From: Flavisolibacter longurius
Lineage (GTDB): Bacteria > Bacteroidota > Bacteroidia > Chitinophagales > Chitinophagaceae
Reading direction: 5' to 3'
DNA length: 42,612 nt
NCBI GenBank assembly: GCA_014163555.1
Contig: JACJGO010000033.1
Span: forward strand, 1-42,612
The notes beneath the pieces are model-generated. The model saw nothing but the letters and a program-made list of their open reading frames with translations. It did not search any database and was not told where the DNA came from. Shown here piece after piece: positions 1-7,459 of this stretch (positions are counted from its first letter, which is position 1; each line of letters starts with the position of its first letter). Made by a program: the position numbers and the translations under genes.

Positions 1-11
1 ACTATTTTTTG

Positions 12-77
12 AACCACAAAAGCACAGGGGCACAGAGCGGCACCGTGATCCTCTGTGTTCTCCCTGTCTCTGTGGTT
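12..77. repeat. Imperfect palindromic intergenic repeat (ACCACAGAG type)
   Basis: The segment begins AACCACAAAAGCACAGGGG (12-30) and ends with the near reverse complement CTCTGTGTTC...CTGTGGTT (51-77). The two arms pair with a few mismatches around a loop of about 13 bases. Elements of this look, alternating ACCACAGAG-like blocks, are scattered between genes in many bacteria (from memory). No reading frame here looks coding. A related palindrome lies at 7391-7452. Confidence 0.5.
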
Positions 78-258
78 AAGAAAACACGCGGCTCCTTCAG
101 AGCCTGTTTCATTTTACCATTCTTTTCTACAAACACTCAACTCCTTCGGAGTAAAAGCCAGTAAGAAAAATCTTATTCTAATACTTCCTCATTTCATCCT
201 CCAAGTCCTGACTCCTCAATACTATCTCCTATATCCAAACTCCCAACTCCTCCCTCCT
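78..258. other. Non-coding pyrimidine-rich stretch downstream of the kinase-like gene
   Basis: No credible gene is visible. From about 168 to 258 the plus strand is strongly C/T-rich, with recurring ACTCC/AACTCC words, so the transcript of the minus-strand gene ending at 259 would carry a G/A-rich tail. An 82-codon plus-strand frame crosses it but has low-complexity composition and no family resemblance. Confidence 0.4.
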
Positions 259-1101
259 TTACTCCTTATGATAACTCACCAATCCCTGCATCGGGTTCTT
301 TAAAATCGTTCCCAGTTCAAACTCATACGATGCACAAAGGCTTTGAATTACATCTTTAAAACCATCCGCCACGCTGCCCACAAAATTCACTGGGTATTTC
401 CAGATCTCGTTATACTTGTTCAGGTGCTGAAAGAAGAAATCATTCAACCCGTCTTCAATAATGTTCTCAATCATGTAGTGACCGCGGTTCTCCGCAAGGA
501 ACATCGTAAAGGACGCAAGGTAACGGTTCGGCAGTGGTTTTTTGTAAACATTGTCCAGGATTTCAACACGGTTGGTAACATATTTTGCATCAAACCTGGC
601 CCGCAAATCTTCGTCAAACGTTTCGTATAAATAATACTGCAGCACTTTTTTTCCCAGGTAGGCACCGCTGCCCTCGTCGCCCAAAACATAGCCCAAACCT
701 GGGCTGTTTTTCACAATGGTTTTTCCATTGAAATAACAGGAATTAGAGCCTGTTCCCAGAATGCAGGCTATGCCTTTATTGGTTCCGCACAGAGCCCTGG
801 CGGCACCCATCAAATCGGTGTCAACAGAAATATGGGCTGCCGGAAAAACGGCTTTCAACGCTTTTTTAACGCTTTTGGCATTTTCCGGGTTGGCGCAACC
901 GGTGCCATAAAAAAACACTTTCTCTACGGTCACTTTTTTCAGTGTATCGGCAACTTCTTTTTGTACAAGATCCTGGATGGCATCTGTCGATAAAAAGTAA
1001 GGACTGATACCCGGTGTGAAAATTGTTTTCTTTTTCCCTTCTTTGAGTAAACACCATTCTGCTTTGGTAGCTCCGCTATCGGCAAGTAAAATTGATGACA
1101 T
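259..1101 (-). CDS. BadF/BadG-type ATPase, N-acetylglucosamine kinase-like
   Basis: This 280-residue protein has the fold of the BadF/BadG/BcrA/BcrD and eukaryotic NAGK-like sugar kinases (ASKHA superfamily). The N-terminus shows the phosphate-1 motif LLADSGATKAEW (D8, G10, T12). A second nucleotide loop, CILGTGSNSCYFNG, follows near residue 115, with LGDEGSGAYLGKK after it, as in GlcNAc kinases. The length fits the Bacteroidota members of about 280 residues. The known family role is ATP-dependent phosphorylation of amino sugars, probably recycled cell-wall GlcNAc; the substrate is inferred. It is divergent from the S41 protease gene, whose likely start is 95 bases away. The downstream side is a G/A-rich tract (as read on this strand) rather than a clear hairpin terminator. 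Confidence 0.85.
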   Translation of the reverse strand: MSSILLADSGATKAEWCLLKEGKKKTIFTPGISPYFLSTDAIQDLVQKEVADTLKKVTVEKVFFYGTGCANPENAKSVKKALKAVFPAAHISVDTDLMGAARALCGTNKGIACILGTGSNSCYFNGKTIVKNSPGLGYVLGDEGSGAYLGKKVLQYYLYETFDEDLRARFDAKYVTNRVEILDNVYKKPLPNRYLASFTMFLAENRGHYMIENIIEDGLNDFFFQHLNKYNEIWKYPVNFVGSVADGFKDVIQSLCASYEFELGTILKNPMQGLVSYHKE

Positions 1102-1196
1102 GGGTTGTGCTTAAAGTATTGTTGAATTACAGGGTGGAATTTCCTTTTTTTCGAAATGCCCGTATTTTGCGAAACATTTACAAAGTAAAGGCAACA

Positions 1197-2792
1197 ATGC
1201 ACAATAAAAAACTTCAGGTCTGGCTCCCTTTGATACTTTCTGTGGTGATGATAGTGGGGATGTTCTTTGGTTTCAAAATGCACCAGCAAACTGGGTCGGC
1301 AAATTTTTTCCGGCGCGACAAAGCCAATACCCTTCAGGAGACCATGGACCTTATCCGGTCACGTTACGTAGATGAAGTGAAACTGGATTCGCTTCAGGAT
1401 GATGCTATATCTGCCGTAATGGAAAACCTCGACCCCCACTCTATCTATATACCATATAGTGAAGTGGCCGAAGCCAATGAAGACCTGGCTGGCAACTTTG
1501 AAGGCATCGGAGTTGAATTCAATTTGTTCCAGGATACGGTGAACGTCATCTATGTTATCCCGGAAGGACCCAGTGACAATGCGGGTTTACAGCTAGGTGA
1601 TAAAATCGTTAAGGTAAACGACTCCTCTATTGTCAGTAAAACCCTGCCCATTCAGGAGATTCGCAAATTGATCCGCGGCAAGTCCGGAAGCAAAGTAAAA
1701 CTTACCGTGGTCCGTGGAAGTGATTTGAAGGATATCACCGTGACACGGGGCCGTATTCCCCTGCCGGCGCTGGATGCCAGCTATATGGTGGATGAAAATA
1801 CAGGGTATATCAAGCTGGGAAAATTTTCGGAAACGGCGTATAAAGAATTCATGGCAAGCCTGGAGAAACTGCAGGCCAGTGGCATGCAGGATCTTATACT
1901 TGATCTGCGCGGAAATGGCGGTGGCTATATTACACAAGCGGTTAATATTGCAGATGAATTTATAAGTGAAGAAAAGCTGATCGTTTACACCCAGGGCACC
2001 AACATCGATAAAAAAGAATACAAGGCGAATAAGGAAGGTGTTTTTGAAAAAGGAAAACTGCTGGTGCTGATCGATGAATTATCTGCAAGTGCTTCCGAAA
2101 TTGTTGCCGGTGCTTTGCAGGATTGGGATCGTGCCACGATCGTTGGTCGCCGCAGTTTTGGAAAAGGTCTTGTTCAGGAGCAATATGGATTGAGCGATGG
2201 ATCGGCTATTCGGTTGACGGTTGCCCGTTATTATACACCCAGCGGTCGCAGTATTCAGCGTCCCTACGACAAAGGCAAAAAAATTTACATGGAAGAAATC
2301 AGGGAGCGATACATGAGCGGTGAGATCATCAATCCCGATTCTCTTCATACCAGCGATGAAAAAGTGTTTACCACTAACGGCGGACGCAAAGTATATGGCG
2401 GCGGCGGTATCACACCGGATGTGTATGTACCGGTAGACACCAGTTCTTTTACACACAATGTTACCCGGCTTTACCTTGACGGCCGCTTCAATAATTTTAT
2501 CTACCAATATTATATCGCGAATCTTGCAGACTTTCAGCAATACAAAACACCCACTGAATTTGCCACTGGTTTTCGCGAAACCGAAGAGGCCTGGAATCAA
2601 CTGGTAAAATTTGCCTTGCGGGATAGTATCTATTTGGCGAAAACACCAGCTTCTGACAGGCAGGCCATTGAAGAACGCATCAAGGCGTTTCTGGCTCGCC
2701 TAAAATGGCGTTCGCAGGGCTTCTACGAAGTGTACAATCTTTATGACCCGATTTTTCAGAAAGCAAAAGCGGTGATAAATGGAGGGGGTTAA
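1197..2792 (+). CDS. S41 family C-terminal processing peptidase (CtpA/Prc type)
   Basis: The protein (531 residues from ATG 1197) has an N-terminal membrane anchor at residues 8-27. A PDZ domain follows near 85-180 (FEGIGVEFNL, GLQLGDKIVKVND), then the S41 core with LDLRGNGGGY (236-244). The catalytic pair is visible as SASASEI and FGKG: Ser298 and Lys323, spaced 25 residues apart as in E. coli Prc. It should cleave C-terminal tails of periplasmic proteins. The frame is open upstream to 1092, but that extension overlaps the divergent kinase gene and lacks a signal sequence. MHNKKLQVWLPLILS gives a proper basic n-region and hydrophobic core, so I chose 1197. A strong hairpin follows the stop. 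Confidence 0.93.
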   Translation: MHNKKLQVWLPLILSVVMIVGMFFGFKMHQQTGSANFFRRDKANTLQETMDLIRSRYVDEVKLDSLQDDAISAVMENLDPHSIYIPYSEVAEANEDLAGNFEGIGVEFNLFQDTVNVIYVIPEGPSDNAGLQLGDKIVKVNDSSIVSKTLPIQEIRKLIRGKSGSKVKLTVVRGSDLKDITVTRGRIPLPALDASYMVDENTGYIKLGKFSETAYKEFMASLEKLQASGMQDLILDLRGNGGGYITQAVNIADEFISEEKLIVYTQGTNIDKKEYKANKEGVFEKGKLLVLIDELSASASEIVAGALQDWDRATIVGRRSFGKGLVQEQYGLSDGSAIRLTVARYYTPSGRSIQRPYDKGKKIYMEEIRERYMSGEIINPDSLHTSDEKVFTTNGGRKVYGGGGITPDVYVPVDTSSFTHNVTRLYLDGRFNNFIYQYYIANLADFQQYKTPTEFATGFRETEEAWNQLVKFALRDSIYLAKTPASDRQAIEERIKAFLARLKWRSQGFYEVYNLYDPIFQKAKAVINGGG

Positions 2793-2855
2793 AGGATAGG
2801 TTGATTGGTTGATAAGTTATATGTGATAAGTGATAAGTTGTTTGCGCTGTTATAA

Positions 2856-2909
2856 AGTTTCATAAAAGAAAACCTCCTGATTCAACAGGAGGTTTTCTTT
2901 TATGAAACT
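2856..2909. terminator. Bidirectional terminator hairpin between convergent genes
   Basis: Two 24-base arms (2856-2879 and 2886-2909) are perfect reverse complements around a 6-base loop. The arm core is AACCTCCTG/CAGGAGGTT, flanked by A-rich and T-rich ends in both directions. It lies between the S41 protease (plus) and the small hydrophilic protein gene (minus), so it can end both transcripts. Confidence 0.85.
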
Positions 2910-2937
2910 GTTATCACTGTTCAATACTGCGGTTTGC

Positions 2938-3303
2938 TTACTGACTGTTTTCCCTGCCCTTGCTTTCGTTTGCTTTGTTTCGTGCATGCCCCAATTCGTC
3001 TTCATCCAATGGCCTTCCACCGTTGTCGTTTACATTTTGGGCGTCACCGGTAAAGTCCTGAACCTGTGCTGAGCCGCGGTGTGCTGTTGCATTGGTTTGC
3101 TCGTCACCCGGCTGGCTTCGGGAGCCGCTGTCATTGTGAACCGGCCGGGAATCATACCCGGTCGTATCCGTTACACCACCATGTAGGGCAGCAGATTTTG
3201 CTTTTCTTGCATCCTCATCATCACCGGCAAAACGGCCCGTATTATCGGCTTCTTCAAACCGCTCCTGGGCTTCGCTTTTCCTGTCCTTATTTTTATTGGC
3301 CAT
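2938..3303 (-). CDS. Small hydrophilic, probably disordered protein (121 aa)
   Basis: I do not recognise a family. The 121 residues are extremely polar, rich in D, E, N, G, R and K, without cysteine or tryptophan and without any hydrophobic stretch, so an intrinsically disordered cytoplasmic protein is expected. It is the last of four consecutive small minus-strand genes (3946 to 2938) separated by 2 to 26 bases, which suggests one transcript ending at the 2856-2909 hairpin. The composition resembles hydrophilin-like stress proteins, but that is only a comparison. The antisense frame at 3066-3305 looks like a shadow. Confidence 0.65.
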   Translation of the reverse strand: MANKNKDRKSEAQERFEEADNTGRFAGDDEDARKAKSAALHGGVTDTTGYDSRPVHNDSGSRSQPGDEQTNATAHRGSAQVQDFTGDAQNVNDNGGRPLDEDELGHARNKANESKGRENSQ

Positions 3304-3315
3304 AATCGTTTCAAT

Positions 3316-3510
3316 TTAGTCTTCACTAATGGATGTCGTCACCCTGTTCTCACCAGCCGCATCCCCTTCAGGCGAAGGCGTGGTAGCTGCCCCCGAACCC
3401 TCATGCAAATCATCCGATTCGGCCTCTCGGGCCAAACGGGTTGCTTCAGGGTCTTTTCGCCGGCTGGCTTTTTCGGTTAAATCGAAAGGCTCTTTTTTAT
3501 CTTCTTCCAT
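3316..3510 (-). CDS. Small acidic hydrophilic protein (64 aa)
   Basis: The product is MEEDKKEPFDLTEKASRRKD followed by a Ser/Thr/Pro/Gly/Glu-rich tail ending SISED. No family is recognised. It is acidic, has no cysteine and no membrane segment, and is probably unstructured. The stop lies 12 bases before the next gene (3303) and its start lies 2 bases from the previous stop (3513), so translation is probably coupled within the four-gene run. An 83-codon antisense frame covers the same DNA; the cluster logic and the spacing favour the minus strand. Confidence 0.6.
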   Translation of the reverse strand: MEEDKKEPFDLTEKASRRKDPEATRLAREAESDDLHEGSGAATTPSPEGDAAGENRVTTSISED

Positions 3511-3512
3511 GC

Positions 3513-3701
3513 TTATATACTTTGCCGTTCGTACAGGTCATTTTCCCAGCCGATCCGTCGCCTTTCAGAGCGGGTATTGATTTTTGAAGGGTCTCCGCTG
3601 CTTCTTCTATCCTGAACCGGTTGATTGCTTGAAGAGGCATGTACACGGGTCATCTCATCTTTTCTTTCCCTGCTGGCGGGTCTGCCATTAAACTGTTGCA
3701 T
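3513..3701 (-). CDS. Small basic hydrophilic protein (62 aa)
   Basis: This 62-residue protein starts MQQFNGRPASRERKDEM and ends NDLYERQSI. It is arginine-rich (RSERRRIGW in the second half) and therefore basic, in contrast to its acidic neighbours on both sides. No known domain is recognised and no hydrophobic segment is present. It sits 2 bases upstream of the 64-residue gene and 26 bases downstream of the 3728-3946 gene, in the same direction. Co-expression with these two is the simplest reading; nucleic-acid or polyanion binding is conceivable from charge alone but unproven. Confidence 0.58.
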   Translation of the reverse strand: MQQFNGRPASRERKDEMTRVHASSSNQPVQDRRSSGDPSKINTRSERRRIGWENDLYERQSI

Positions 3702-3727
3702 ACGATTGACTGGTTTGTTGGTTAAGA

Positions 3728-3946
3728 TTAAATCAAATCGGTTTCTTCGCCCAGCCTTGCCGATTCGCCTTCATCAAGGTCGTCGTTAGGGCTGCTGGCT
3801 GTCAGTTCTGCATCATCTTCCATATCCTTTTCCGCTTCATCATGTGCCGAGGTGTTCAGCCTGCGTTGCTCATCACTGATTTCGTGGCGTAAAGGATGCT
3901 CGTGTTCTCCTTTTGTTGATTGCTCCAGATTCTTTTTCTTATCCAT
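3728..3946 (-). CDS. Small acidic hydrophilic protein (72 aa), first gene of the disordered-protein run
   Basis: From ATG 3946 the product is 72 residues, starting MDKKKNLEQSTKGEHEH and ending GESARLGEETDLI. An in-frame ATG eight codons upstream (3970) exists, but MDKKKN is the more typical start. The second half is strongly acidic (DEAEKDMEDDAEL, NDDLDEGE). No family is recognised. As the most upstream gene of the cluster it should carry the promoter within 3947-3996; I could not find a convincing TAnnTTTG element there, so a different sigma factor is possible. Confidence 0.6.
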   Translation of the reverse strand: MDKKKNLEQSTKGEHEHPLRHEISDEQRRLNTSAHDEAEKDMEDDAELTASSPNDDLDEGESARLGEETDLI

Positions 3947-3996
3947 ATTATCAAATTGCCATGTAAGCACCGGAAATACTGTGCCGCTTTTAAAGC

Positions 3997-4020
3997 AAAA
4001 GCTGCCCAGGGGCAGCTTTT
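3997..4020. terminator. Hairpin terminator downstream of the methionine sulfoxide reductase gene
   Basis: AAAAGCTGCC (3997-4006) and GGCAGCTTTT (4011-4020) form a 10-base stem with a CAGG loop. T-runs flank it on both strands. It should terminate the minus-strand gene ending at 4126 before transcription enters the small-protein run. Confidence 0.7.
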
Positions 4021-4125
4021 TTTCGTTTGATTTACAGTTGTTTCAACAACCTTTAATATGGCTCTAATCTTATTCTAAGAGAAAACCGGTAGGCGGTTTT
4101 TGAAGTAAGTTATATTGTCTTTACC

Positions 4126-4599
4126 CTAAAGCTGAATGAGCGCTATTACCTGCTCCAGGTATTTTTTATCAGTTTCATCAAACGTATTCAGATCCTCGCT
4201 GTCAACATCCAAAACCCCTGCTACTTCCCCATTTTTGAAAAGCGGTAAAACAATCTCGGAACGTGACAAACTGCTGCAGGCAATGTGACCGGGAAATTTT
4301 TCCACGTCAGGAACCAAAATTGTTTCTCCCTTTGCCCAAGCACTTCCACAAACGCCTCTTCCCTTTTTAATGCGGGTGCAGGCGACCGGACCCTGAAACG
4401 GTCCCAATACAAGCTCATCCTTTTTTACCAGATAAAAACCTACCCACAGCCAGCCAAACTGTTCATTTAAAGCAGCCGCAACATTTGCTAGGTTGGCCAC
4501 AAGGTCGGTTTCTCCTTCCAACAGTGCTTTGATCTGCGGAACAAGCGTTTGGTATTGTTCTTCTTTTGTCCCGGTAATGATCGTTAGGTCTTCAGCCAT
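4126..4599 (-). CDS. msrC: Free methionine-(R)-sulfoxide reductase (GAF domain, fRMsr/MsrC type)
   Basis: The 157-residue protein is a single GAF domain that aligns by eye with E. coli YebR/MsrC over its full length. The three family cysteines are present: C74 (GPVACTRI), C84 (GRGVCGSAW) and C108 (GHIACSS), followed by SEIVLPL and GVLDVDSE. The known reaction is thioredoxin-dependent reduction of free L-methionine-(R)-sulfoxide in the cytoplasm. The start MAEDLTIITG gives the usual family length. A perfect TAnnTTTG word (TAGTTTTG as read on the minus strand, plus 4616-4623) lies 16 bases upstream of the start codon. A thioredoxin reductase gene is also in the window (19890-20834), though not linked. 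Confidence 0.93.
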   Translation of the reverse strand: MAEDLTIITGTKEEQYQTLVPQIKALLEGETDLVANLANVAAALNEQFGWLWVGFYLVKKDELVLGPFQGPVACTRIKKGRGVCGSAWAKGETILVPDVEKFPGHIACSSLSRSEIVLPLFKNGEVAGVLDVDSEDLNTFDETDKKYLEQVIALIQL

Positions 4600-4615
4600 A
4601 CATAAAATTGAACTG

Positions 4616-4623
4616 CAAAACTA
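4616..4623 (-). promoter_or_regulatory. Candidate -7 promoter element for the fRMsr gene
   Basis: The minus strand reads TAGTTTTG, an exact match to the Bacteroidota -7 consensus TAnnTTTG, and would place the transcript start about 10 bases before the ATG. No clear -33 TTTG is seen at the usual spacing, so confidence is limited. Confidence 0.35.
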
Positions 4624-4629
4624 CAGCAT

Positions 4630-4656
4630 AAAAAAAAGCTGCTACTGTGCAGCCTT
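4630..4656 (-). terminator. Second minus-strand hairpin with T-run
   Basis: On the minus strand AAGGCTGC (4656-4649) pairs with GCAGCTTT (4642-4635; one G-U pair) around a 6-base loop, and is followed by a run of T. It lies about 80 bases beyond the 4737-4780 hairpin that already follows the 4813-5202 gene, and just upstream of the fRMsr promoter. It could be a back-up terminator or end a short RNA. Confidence 0.5.
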
Positions 4657-4736
4657 GCTACAAAAATGTAAAATCCGTCGCAGGCAAAAACGGTTTGCAA
4701 TTTTGAACGATTCCGAACAACCGTTCACGCCAAATG

Positions 4737-4780
4737 AAAATGGTGAGAACGTAGTAATAAACTACGTCACTCACCATTTT
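4737..4780 (-). terminator. Terminator hairpin after the small exported protein gene
   Basis: AAAATGGTGAG...ACGTAGT (4737-4755) pairs with ACTACGT...CTCACCATTTT (4761-4780) around the loop AATAA, with one small bulge. It starts 33 bases past the stop of the minus-strand gene at 4813. Confidence 0.75.
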
Positions 4781-4812
4781 TATTTTGAAAGGGTGATGCG
4801 AACAGAAACGGG

Positions 4813-5202
4813 TTAGTTTCCGCCGTTTCTGCGGTTCTGCATGTTTTTACGCAGGTCTTCAAAAAATTCATTCACCGCTTTAACCTTTTCGTCGGTCAGC
4901 GGAATGGCCTTGTATTTTTTACCGGCTTCTTCTTCAATGGCTGCCATCTTTTTTGCTTTGTCTTCATCGCTCATAGATTGATCCATGCGGATCTCACGAC
5001 GTTGGGGTTGGGTAGCCATATAAATGTCCAGCACCTTCTCTGCTTCGGCATCGGAAATTTTTGTTTTTTCTACCAGTTGCGGTTTAACACGTTCAATCAT
5101 CCGCTGACGCATTTGCTGCGGATCGCCGCCACCCTGGGCTGATGCCGTATTGGCTACGAAAAGCGAAGCACAGAAAACAGCCAGTACAATAAGTTTTTTC
5201 AT
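4813..5202 (-). CDS. Small exported, charged helical protein (Spy/CpxP-like in general form)
   Basis: The 129-residue protein has a clear signal peptide (MKKLIVLAVFCASLFVANTASAQ, cleavage after residue 22). The mature part is highly charged and probably all helical: QQMRQRMIERVKPQLVEKTK, then a DIYMATQPQRREIRMDQ segment and a C-terminal helix ending MQNRRNGGN. This layout of short charged helices after a signal peptide recalls periplasmic Spy/CpxP-type chaperones, but I see no certain family motif. It is followed by its own terminator and appears monocistronic; the TACATTG word about 15 bases upstream is a weak promoter candidate. Confidence 0.8.
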   Translation of the reverse strand: MKKLIVLAVFCASLFVANTASAQGGGDPQQMRQRMIERVKPQLVEKTKISDAEAEKVLDIYMATQPQRREIRMDQSMSDEDKAKKMAAIEEEAGKKYKAIPLTDEKVKAVNEFFEDLRKNMQNRRNGGN

Positions 5203-5272
5203 GTTTGTGAGTTTTAAGGAACAATGTAGAAAAAGACTCTGTTAACTGAGGTTAAAATATGGCAGAAAGCCC

Positions 5273-6409
5273 TTATTCAACCTCGAATAGGAAAATCTGT
5301 GTTTTTTCAAACGAAGCAAAATTGTCATCAGTAACAAGGAGCAGACTGCGTTTCCCATTGGGTAGCCGGGGCCCAAACGTAGCACCTTCTACATTGTCCA
5401 CCCACCTGCCCAAGGTATCCATGTTCAGGACCAGTTTTTTCCGTACGGGCCGTCTGGGCGGCGTTTTTGCCAGGGAAGTCACTCCGGCAATGTCCTCCGC
5501 ACCATCGATTTCAGCAAGGTAAATACGCACATTACAGGTCAGCCGGCCCGTAGAAAATGACCGTTCTGTAATCAGCAACTGCTGATCGTTAAGGGCCAGG
5601 ATATCCGGTACCCCGTTGACAATAAAAGTACCTCTTGAGATGGGCTCCTGCACTACTGGATCGATCTGGTAAGCAAATTGGGCCACCGGTTGCCGGCTGG
5701 CCACATCGTATTTGATGATTCGTATCCACCCGGTGGTATCATTCAAACCGGCGCGGGGACCGTCTTCGTAAAGCGGCTCTTCCACGCTTGCAAATAAAGT
5801 TTTGTAGTTGTTGGCAAATGCCAATCCTTCCAATACGCCGTTCTGCCTTGGCCCCTTTTCCCTTTCAGCCATGCGAAGGTTTGGCGGCAACGAAAATGTA
5901 TCTAACAGCTTTCCCTCTTTCGATGCAATAGCGATAAAAGGATCAGCCAGCAGCTTGCGACCGGAACGAACAATCCGCTCTCCTTCGCTGCTCCAAACGA
6001 TGGTCTGGTTGGTGGGATTGTACCGCAAAGCCTCAGGGTCCGGTGTTCGTAACGAATCTTGTTTGCGGTTTGGAAAAGGTTGTCCGCTGGCCTGCACCAG
6101 GGTTTGAACCGAGACCAGTTGAAAGGTGTCAATTCCTTTTTCACGCAACCGAATTTTTGCCGAATAAAAACGGGCCGGATTGATATCGGACCGGTCGTCG
6201 CAAATGAGGTAAAAAAGATCTTCTGCGGAGTTATAATCAATGCTGGATAAGCCGCCCACAGTAGTGGTCTCAAACTGCATTTTATGCGGCAAGGTGTATT
6301 CATCAATAAATCTAATGCTTTTTATGGGGCGTCCTGTACTTGAACGTTGGGACGAACAGGCCAAAAGAAAGATAGCAAGGCTGAAAAGTAATGGTAGTTT
6401 TCGTATCAT
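5273..6409 (-). CDS. Lipoprotein of the esterase-like activity of phytase family
   Basis: The 378-residue protein begins MIRKLPLLFSLAIFLLACSS, a lipoprotein signal with lipobox LLAC and Cys18. The body matches the phytase-related esterase-like family (PF13449 by recall): GGLSSIDYNSAEDLFYLICDD, the paired DPEALRY segment, LEGLAFANN and a C-terminal ATFGPRLPNGKRSLLLVTDDN block. The expected fold is a beta-propeller facing the periplasm or cell surface. The substrate is unknown; the family name rests on weak similarity to phytases. The gene stands alone, 70 bases from the exported protein gene and 84 bases from the divergent CPBP gene. Confidence 0.85.
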   Translation of the reverse strand: MIRKLPLLFSLAIFLLACSSQRSSTGRPIKSIRFIDEYTLPHKMQFETTTVGGLSSIDYNSAEDLFYLICDDRSDINPARFYSAKIRLREKGIDTFQLVSVQTLVQASGQPFPNRKQDSLRTPDPEALRYNPTNQTIVWSSEGERIVRSGRKLLADPFIAIASKEGKLLDTFSLPPNLRMAEREKGPRQNGVLEGLAFANNYKTLFASVEEPLYEDGPRAGLNDTTGWIRIIKYDVASRQPVAQFAYQIDPVVQEPISRGTFIVNGVPDILALNDQQLLITERSFSTGRLTCNVRIYLAEIDGAEDIAGVTSLAKTPPRRPVRKKLVLNMDTLGRWVDNVEGATFGPRLPNGKRSLLLVTDDNFASFEKTQIFLFEVE

Positions 6410-6493
6410 AATCTCAAGGGTTTAAAATTGCCCCAGTATTCTGAGTCCATAAAATAAAAGCTGCAATTTTATGGTTTACGACGAACCAACAGG

Positions 6494-7393
6494 ATGAAAA
6501 AGATCGTTGCGTATTTGCGGGAATATATTGTTAGCGTGGACAAACGGGTGTTGCTGATTGCAACGGTATATACATCGCTGCTTGTTTTCTGTAATTATTA
6601 TTTTGACCTGAACCGCACTATCCGCCAACTTGACTCAATGCTTCAATACCTCTGTTGGTTCTTTATATTTCTTTTTGCTTTTGGGTTTGGATACGCTTTG
6701 CAATTTTTCTTTTCACCCTCTTTTACCAACCGTAGGTTTTGGTTTTTGCTTCTTTTGGCAACTGCAATTTTTTCCTGGAAAATGGTGTATGCACTGGACA
6801 TGCAATTTTCTGACGACCCTTTGGAAAACCGCTACTGGACAGCAGTCGTGTACTGGCCATTTAAAGTGGCTGTTATTACCTTATTGCTTTATGTCATTTA
6901 CATTCTCTCCGGCAGGCAGCCATCTTTTTATGGTGTTACGCTGTCAAATTTTTCCGTCAGGCCTTACCTGATCATGCTGTTGATCATGATACCATTGGTG
7001 GCGGCAGCGTCCACACAACCCGATTTTCTGGCCATGTATCCGCGAATGCAAAACATCGACTTCCTGCAGCAACCCGGCAAAGGATGGCACAAGTTGCTAT
7101 ACCAACTCTCCTATGGTTCAGACTTTTTTTCCATTGAGCTTTTTTTCCGGGGGTTTCTCATTTTTGCCTTTGCCAAATATGCGGGGCAAGGGGCCATTTT
7201 ACCAATGGCCATTTTTTATTGCACCATTCATTTCGGCAAGCCTTTGGGCGAATGCATTTCTTCTTATTTCGGTGGAATTATCCTGGGTGTGGTAGCCTAC
7301 CGGACTCAAACCATTCTTGGTGGCTTTTTGGTGCATGTGGGTATTGCCTGGCTGATGGAGCTGGGAGGGTATCTTGGTAAAGAATATTTTTAA
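6494..7393 (+). CDS. CPBP family intramembrane glutamic endopeptidase-like protein
   Basis: This 299-residue protein has about seven to eight membrane segments. The C-terminal half carries the CPBP (CAAX protease and bacteriocin-processing) signature in degenerate form: SIELFFRGF (E215, R219) instead of the usual EExxxR, then FYCTIHFGKPLGE (H246) and LVHVGIAW (H281). The first Glu of the EE pair is Ile, and the residue usually Asn or Asp after the last His is Trp, so catalysis is uncertain. The start MKKIVAYLRE follows an 84-base divergent spacer. It ends just before a palindromic repeat and the rnpB gene. Confidence 0.82.
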   Translation: MKKIVAYLREYIVSVDKRVLLIATVYTSLLVFCNYYFDLNRTIRQLDSMLQYLCWFFIFLFAFGFGYALQFFFSPSFTNRRFWFLLLLATAIFSWKMVYALDMQFSDDPLENRYWTAVVYWPFKVAVITLLLYVIYILSGRQPSFYGVTLSNFSVRPYLIMLLIMIPLVAAASTQPDFLAMYPRMQNIDFLQQPGKGWHKLLYQLSYGSDFFSIELFFRGFLIFAFAKYAGQGAILPMAIFYCTIHFGKPLGECISSYFGGIILGVVAYRTQTILGGFLVHVGIAWLMELGGYLGKEYF

Positions 7394-7452
7394 CCGCAGA
7401 GAAAGGAGAACGCAGCATTATTGTCAAAGAAGATTATCCTTCTCTGCGGTTA
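7391..7452. repeat. Palindromic repeat between CPBP gene and rnpB (ACCGCAGAG type)
   Basis: TAACCGCAGAGAA (7391-7403) and its exact reverse complement (7440-7452) flank a 36-base interior. Its first two bases overlap the CPBP stop codon. The word family ACC(A/G)CAGAG is shared with the repeat at 12-77. It may act as a terminator for both flanking transcripts. Confidence 0.55.
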
Positions 7453-7459
7453 AAAAAAA

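Noticed and set aside
55-303. 82-codon plus-strand frame
   Set aside because: It crosses a palindromic repeat and a C/T-rich tract and overlaps the end of the kinase gene; composition is low complexity.
1161-1170. CGTATTTTGC as a promoter element of the S41 gene
   Set aside because: One base short of TAnnTTTG and no TTTG upstream at the right distance.
1092-1196. N-terminal extension of the S41 protease
   Set aside because: Overlaps the divergent gene start and disrupts a normal signal anchor that begins at ATG 1197.
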